From positions 1-64,000 of the forward strand of contig CAJQPT010000095.1 of the NCBI GenBank assembly GCA_905480285.1: a stretch of DNA of 64,000 nucleotides. Direction: 5' to 3'. Below, one piece after another: positions 59,705 through 64,000 of the stretch; within the stretch, counting starts at the first letter, position 1; the number at the start of each line of letters is the position of its first letter. The notes beneath the pieces are model-generated. The model searched no databases and had not been told where the DNA came from. It saw only the letters and a program-made list of their open reading frames with translations. This DNA comes from an uncultured bacterium. Its GTDB lineage: Bacteria > Planctomycetota > UBA1135 > GCA-002686595. The translations under genes were made by a program, and so were the position numbers.

Positions 59705-60972
59705 TCATCCCCAGCATTGACCTCATGCGAGGCTCCACGGTCCAGCTCGTCGGCGGCGAGGAGCTCGCCATCGAGGCGGGCGACCCTCGCCCGCTCCTGG
59801 AGCGCTTCAGCCGCGTCGGCGAGACGGCCGTCATCGACCTCGATGCCGCCACGGGCGAGGGCTCCAACGAGGCGCTCATCACGGAGCTCTGTCGGCGCGG
59901 ACCCGTCCGCGTTGGCGGCGGCATCCGGGATCTTGCGACCGCCCGTCGCTGGCTCGACCGTGGCGCAGCGAAGATCATCATCGGCACCGCGGCGGACCCC
60001 GTCCTCCTGCGAGAGCTGCCCAGGGAGCGGGTCATCGTCGCCCTCGATTCGCGCGATGGCGAGGTCGTGGTGGAGGGCTGGCGCAAGCCGACCGGCCGCG
60101 GCGTCGAGGAGCGGATGGCCGAACTGGCGCCGTTCGTCGCGGGGTTCCTGGTGACCTTTGTGGAGCTCGAGGGGCGCCTCGGCGGTACCGCGATCGACCG
60201 CGTCCGCGGGCTCGTCGAGGCCGCCGGCACCGCGCGCGTCACGGTCGCTGGAGGCGTCACACGGAGCGAGGAGGTCGCGGCGCTGGATGCCATGGGCGCG
60301 GACGCCCAGGTCGGCATGGCGCTCTACACGGGCGCCCTCCCTCTGGTGGACGCCTTCTCCGCGCCGCTCGTCTCGGAGCGATCTGACGGGCTCATCGCCA
60401 CCGTGGTCACCGACGAGGCGGGCCGCGCACTCGGGATGTGCTGGTCCAGCCGGCGGAGCCTGGAGTACGCGCTCGAGAACGGGGTCGGCGCCTATGAGAG
60501 CCGCCGCCGTGGCCTCTGGGTCAAAGGCGCCACCTCGGGCGCCACCCAAGAGCTGATCCGGATCGAGGCCGACTGCGACCGGGACGCACTGCGCTTCGTG
60601 GTCCGCCAGGCGGGCGCCGGGTTCTGCCACCTGGACACCGAGAGCTGCTGGGGCCCGGCCACGGGGCTGCGCGCCCTGGAGCAGACTCTGGAGCGGCGCC
60701 GTGCCACGGCCGAGGCCGGCTCCTACAGCCAGCGGCTCTTCGGGGACGCGGAGCTGCTCGGCGCCAAGCTCCGCGAAGAGGCTGCCGAACTCGCGGAGGC
60801 CACAGGTCCCGACGAGGTGGTGCATGAGGCCGCCGACGTCCTCTTCTTTGCCTCCGTCGCGATGTCCCGCGCGGGCGTCACACTCTCGGACGTGGAGCGT
60901 GAACTCGACCGTCGAGCCGCCGCTGTCACCCGCCGGGCCGGCGACGCCAAGCCGGAGGTCGAACGCTCATGA
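59701..60972 (+). CDS. HisA-HisI-HisE triple-domain fusion protein
   Basis: The 423 residues carry three pathway enzymes. HisA (1-225), the ProFAR isomerase barrel, has catalytic Asp7 in PSIDLMRG and Asp116 in VALDSRDG, with phosphate loops RVGGGIRD and TVAGGVTR. HisI (about 227-320), the cyclohydrolase, has DCDRD (291-295) and probable zinc cysteines 292, 309 and 316 in GFCHLDTESCWG. HisE (about 325-410), the pyrophosphohydrolase, has KLREEAAELAEA and HEAADVLFF. The HisI-HisE part and its tail VTRRAGDAKP resemble the eukaryotic HIS4 protein more than ordinary bacterial HisIE. It overlaps hisF by four bases and hisD by four. Confidence 0.92.
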   Translation: MIIPSIDLMRGSTVQLVGGEELAIEAGDPRPLLERFSRVGETAVIDLDAATGEGSNEALITELCRRGPVRVGGGIRDLATARRWLDRGAAKIIIGTAADPVLLRELPRERVIVALDSRDGEVVVEGWRKPTGRGVEERMAELAPFVAGFLVTFVELEGRLGGTAIDRVRGLVEAAGTARVTVAGGVTRSEEVAALDAMGADAQVGMALYTGALPLVDAFSAPLVSERSDGLIATVVTDEAGRALGMCWSSRRSLEYALENGVGAYESRRRGLWVKGATSGATQELIRIEADCDRDALRFVVRQAGAGFCHLDTESCWGPATGLRALEQTLERRRATAEAGSYSQRLFGDAELLGAKLREEAAELAEATGPDEVVHEAADVLFFASVAMSRAGVTLSDVERELDRRAAAVTRRAGDAKPEVERS

Positions 60973-62252
60973 GCACCTCCATCCGTGAGACTCCCCTGCT
61001 GCGGGAGATCACCCTCGATCAGATCGAGGCCTCGGCGCCCAGCGCGGTGGACGAGGTCACCCGTGTCACAGCGAGGTCCATCGTCGACTCCGTCCGCACC
61101 GGCGGCGAGGCTGTGCTCCGTGAGTACACCACCGGGCTGGATGGCCTCTCGCCGTCCGCGCCACTCGTGCTCGATCGCGCGGCCCTGGAACGCGCCGCCG
61201 AGGGGCTCAGCGCTTCTACCCGGCAGCTCCTCGAGAGGACCGCGGAGCGGATCCGCGCCTTCGCCACGGCTCAGCGGGATGCGCTCTCACCGCTTGACGT
61301 GGCGGTCCCCGGAGGGCGCGCAGGACACGAAGTCGTGCCGATCGAGGCGGCTGGTTGCTACGCACCTGGAGGTCGCTACCCGCTCCCCTCCTCCGTGCTC
61401 ATGACAGCCGTGACCGCCAAGGCCGCAGGGGTGGAGCGGGTCGTGGTGGCGTCGCCCAACCCCAAGCCAATCGTGGTCGCAGCCGCCGCGATCGCGGGGG
61501 CCGACTGCCTGTTGACGGCGGGCGGGGCCCAAGCCATCGCCGCCCTCGCGCACGGCATCCCGGGGCTCCTTGATCCCGTGGACGTCATCGTCGGGCCGGG
61601 CAACCGTTGGGTCACCGCCGCCAAGCAGTACGTCTTCGGCGACGTGGGGATCGACCTCCCCGCCGGCCCCTCCGAGCTGGTGGTTCTCGCCGACGCCTCT
61701 GCGGACCCCGAGCTCGTCGCAGCCGACCTGCTCGCCCAGGCGGAGCACGACCCTGACGCGAGGCCCGCCCTCATCACCACAGAGGCCGGACTCCTGCCCG
61801 AAGTCGAGGCGGCGCTCGGTCGTCAGCTCGCATCGCTGGACACCAAGGAGGTCGCCTCGCAGGCGCTCGCCGCGGGCTTCGCTGCGGTGGCGCCCTCCAT
61901 GGAGGCGGCGCTCGAGGCCGTGGACCGGCTCGCTCCCGAGCACCTCCAGCTATGCGTGGAAGACCCCGACGGCGCGAGGCGTCGCCTCAAGCACCACGGA
62001 GCCTCGTTCCTGGGCGAGGGCTCGGCGGAGGTCTTCGGCGACTACGGTGTCGGCCCGAACCACGTCCTCCCCACCGGCGGAGCCGCTCGCTACTCGGGGG
62101 GCCTCTCGGTCTTCAACTTCTTGCGGATCAGGACCTGGCTGCGCCTCGACGACCCGTCGCTGGTGGCGGGAGACGTCGAGGCCCTTGCCAGGGAGGAGCG
62201 GTTGACGGCCCACGCTCGGGCCGCCGCCGCGCGGGTCAGGGCACCAGGGTGA
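60969..62252 (+). CDS. hisD: Histidinol dehydrogenase HisD
   Basis: HisD catalyses the last two oxidations from histidinol to histidine using NAD+. The 427 residues contain GCYAPGGRYPLPSSVLMTA, the NAD/substrate region VDVIVGPGNRWVTAAKQYVF, the zinc segment QAEHDPDA, and the catalytic Glu-His of APEHLQL and GPNHVLPTGGAARYSGGLSV. Length is normal. It is last in the operon and overlaps the HisA-I-E gene by four bases. Its 3' end overlaps the convergent secreted-protein gene by 17 bp. Confidence 0.96.
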   Translation: MSTSIRETPLLREITLDQIEASAPSAVDEVTRVTARSIVDSVRTGGEAVLREYTTGLDGLSPSAPLVLDRAALERAAEGLSASTRQLLERTAERIRAFATAQRDALSPLDVAVPGGRAGHEVVPIEAAGCYAPGGRYPLPSSVLMTAVTAKAAGVERVVVASPNPKPIVVAAAAIAGADCLLTAGGAQAIAALAHGIPGLLDPVDVIVGPGNRWVTAAKQYVFGDVGIDLPAGPSELVVLADASADPELVAADLLAQAEHDPDARPALITTEAGLLPEVEAALGRQLASLDTKEVASQALAAGFAAVAPSMEAALEAVDRLAPEHLQLCVEDPDGARRRLKHHGASFLGEGSAEVFGDYGVGPNHVLPTGGAARYSGGLSVFNFLRIRTWLRLDDPSLVAGDVEALAREERLTAHARAAAARVRAPG

Positions 62253-63891
62253 CCTCGACCGCGTTGGTCCAGTTGATCTCGCCACAAGTGCTGGCGACGT
62301 CTCGGTAGACCGCCTGGAACGTCCAGGTCTCCCCCGCCGAGGCGCCTGCGAGCCTCAGGAGCCCGGGACCGAAGTCCTGGGTTCCGGCGCCCGTGAGGGC
62401 GAGGCGGCGGGCTCCGCTTCCAACGCAAGCGAGGCCGCCGAAGCTCGTACGAACCTGGGCCGCCCCGGGCATCCCCCAGAGCACCACCGCCATCGAGGGC
62501 ACGTCGCCGTTGAGGTTGAGGCGCAGGTCATCGCTGAGGACGCTCGCCGAGCCGCCAGCCACCAGCATCGAGCCGAAGCCGAGGGAGCTCCGGCAGCCGG
62601 AGGGGACCCCGTCGCCAGGGTCATTGCCACAGGGGCAAGGCATGCTCACGCCAGGGACACAGACCATGTTGCCCACCGACTGGTACGGCTCGTCATAGAT
62701 CCGAACCACGCCACCGCCGGTCACGACCAGGTCGCTCCCCGGGTTGCCGATGACGGTGTAGTCCGAGCCGAGCGCAGCGACGTTGGTGACATCGTTCCAC
62801 GGAGCCTGGGGCACGACGACCGCCTCGGTCATCCAGTCGCCGCTGGCTTGCTGGCGGTAGATCCAGGTCCGGGGCTGGGTGCGGGGAGAGATCAGCAACC
62901 GATCGCCGTCGAGGTCCACCTGATGACCCCAGCGGAGGTCGTTGGTCGCGGGATCCGGGGGGTCAATCGTGGACTCAAACAGCCACAGGCCCCCAACTCG
63001 CTCGTAGAAGTGGACCCCGCCCGAAGGGGGGCCGCCTGCGGCCAGAGAGCCCTGCTCGGCGAGGACGATGCGCTCTCCGTCCACGGCCATGTCCACGGGG
63101 ATCTCCCGTCCGGCACCGCCGTCCGGGGCCCGCAGCTTGGCGGTGTGAGCCCAGCCAGCGCTGGTCAGCTCGTAGACCCACACGCCGCCCCAGACGACGG
63201 GGCTCCGGGACGGCGTCGTCGGCCGCCCCACAACCACGTAGTCCGAGCCAATCCCGACGCTCGCGCCGAAGCGCTGGAAGGGAGCGGGGTTGTCCGCGAA
63301 GAGCTGCGCTGAGAGGGACCACGCGCCGCCGCTGAGGTCGTAGATGTAGGCCGTCCCCGCCTCGGTTCCAGCCGTGCCGTCGCTCGCGACGCCGACCACG
63401 AGCCGGTCGCCCTCGAGGTCCACGGACACCTGGGTGGGCGTCCCCGACGGGGCGGGAATGATGGCGTCCAGATTCCACCCGAGCACGCTGCGCTGGAAGA
63501 CGTGCACCAGATCTCCGCCTCCGCCGCTGCAGACCGCGAGCCGATCCCCGTCCAGGTCGAGGCTCCAGCCGAAGTCCGGCGCGCTCCCCAAGACCTGAAA
63601 TTGGGCCTGTGAGGACAGGGTGCCGGCGCCGCGCTCAAAGACGCGGACCTCGCCGACGGAACCGCCGGGCGCCCCATCTTGAAGGCTGACCGCGATGAGA
63701 TCTCCATCGACGGCCAGCGAGCTGCCGAACCGGTCGCCAGCGCTGAGATCCGAAGGCGCGAGGAGGGTGTTCTCCACCGACGCCGTCTGCGCCACGGCCG
63801 ATCCGGCGAGGATCAAGCCGGTCACGGCCTTGAAGGAAAGGGCGAGGGCGCCGCGCTCGGAGCCTGTTCTATATCGTTGCCGTTGGGTCAT
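62236..63891 (-). CDS. Secreted FG-GAP-like beta-propeller protein with C-terminal PCPCGN domain
   Basis: The 551-residue exported protein has ATG 63891 (MTQRQRYRTGSERG), which gives a signal peptide ending at AGSAVAQ. An ATG at 63954 would add 21 residues. Residues about 35-410 are repeated blades of the form FGxSLxVDGDxLxVG followed by VYVYE-like strands (for example GDRFGSSLAVDGDLIAVS and FGASVGIGSDYVVVG), a FG-GAP/integrin-like propeller. After this comes CVPGVSMPCPCGNDPGDGVP and a beta-rich domain ending FQAVYRDVASTCGEINWTNA. That tail is recurrent in exported proteins of some planctomycetes as I recall. It is probably extracellular; the ligand is unknown. Confidence 0.75.
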   Translation of the reverse strand: MTQRQRYRTGSERGALALSFKAVTGLILAGSAVAQTASVENTLLAPSDLSAGDRFGSSLAVDGDLIAVSLQDGAPGGSVGEVRVFERGAGTLSSQAQFQVLGSAPDFGWSLDLDGDRLAVCSGGGGDLVHVFQRSVLGWNLDAIIPAPSGTPTQVSVDLEGDRLVVGVASDGTAGTEAGTAYIYDLSGGAWSLSAQLFADNPAPFQRFGASVGIGSDYVVVGRPTTPSRSPVVWGGVWVYELTSAGWAHTAKLRAPDGGAGREIPVDMAVDGERIVLAEQGSLAAGGPPSGGVHFYERVGGLWLFESTIDPPDPATNDLRWGHQVDLDGDRLLISPRTQPRTWIYRQQASGDWMTEAVVVPQAPWNDVTNVAALGSDYTVIGNPGSDLVVTGGGVVRIYDEPYQSVGNMVCVPGVSMPCPCGNDPGDGVPSGCRSSLGFGSMLVAGGSASVLSDDLRLNLNGDVPSMAVVLWGMPGAAQVRTSFGGLACVGSGARRLALTGAGTQDFGPGLLRLAGASAGETWTFQAVYRDVASTCGEINWTNAVEVTLVP

Positions 63892-64000
63892 GCCCCGAGT
63901 CTGCCGATCCAGCATGTCCCAATTCCAGAGATACAACGCGCCAAGGGGGATCAATGTGCAGCGCAGCGCTGGCGGCCCCGGGCCGTGCGGTTCTCCTTGA

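Noticed and set aside
1-64000. tRNA, rRNA, insertion sequence or prophage
   Set aside because: No cloverleaf-like sequence, rRNA core, transposase or integrase was recognised by eye; a covariance-model scan would be needed to exclude small RNAs.

Overview
The window is GC-rich, bacterial, and almost fully coding. Several features suggest a Planctomycetota bacterium. There is a DUF1501 protein next to a DUF1549-like protein. There are two membrane-anchored prenyltransferase/squalene-cyclase-fold proteins and a secreted propeller protein with a PCPCGN cysteine motif. There is also an ArsC-family gene with an in-frame UGA where a redox Cys is expected. This taxonomic call is an inference from gene content and was not checked against a database.

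Layout, left to right. 1-3033: the 5' part of an M20 dipeptidase diverges from a PHP/DUF3604 lipoprotein. 3009-7624 (minus): an Hpt protein is followed by two HDOD-REC-GGDEF fusion proteins, a probable phosphorelay-to-cyclic-di-GMP module. 7718-15798 (minus): a compact lipoate and 2-oxoacid dehydrogenase operon reads lipA, E1 alpha, E1 beta, two-lipoyl E2, a second E1 alpha, lpdA, lipB. 15949-22105 (minus): three translationally coupled genes encode a DUF1549-like protein, a Tat-exported DUF1501 protein, and a 1302-residue protein joining ten CxxCH haem sites, a beta-propeller and many EF-hand loops. 22317-26107 (minus): a sigma-70 family factor, an acyl-CoA dehydrogenase and a SAM methyltransferase.

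26300-30965 (plus): dgt, the candidate selenoprotein, and a coupled pair of unusual kinase-like proteins. 31106-31325 holds two tandem-repeat tracts. A YbdG-type MscS channel converges on an ABC-2 exporter (permease and ATPase). 35370-40724 (plus): rnc, mfd and a SurA-like foldase. 41020-44332: the prenyltransferase-fold pair. 44689-48772: nrdA and nrdB behind NrdR-like operators. 48888-52902 (minus): an M28 peptidase and a zinc metalloprotease lipoprotein. 52990-54747: a CgeB-like glycosyltransferase.

54825-62252 is a complete histidine operon. It starts with a 21-codon leader ORF carrying four consecutive His codons, followed by a terminator hairpin. Then come hisG, hisC fused to a HAD phosphatase, hisB (dehydratase only), hisH, hisF, a hisA-hisI-hisE triple fusion, and hisD. 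Every junction from hisG to hisD overlaps. If the HAD domain is the missing histidinol-phosphate phosphatase, the operon covers all ten steps. The window ends with a secreted FG-GAP-like propeller protein on the minus strand.

The strongest leads are the candidate selenoprotein with its downstream hairpin, the HisA-HisI-HisE fusion whose HisI-HisE part resembles eukaryotic HIS4, the histidine attenuator, and the haem/propeller/EF-hand protein.
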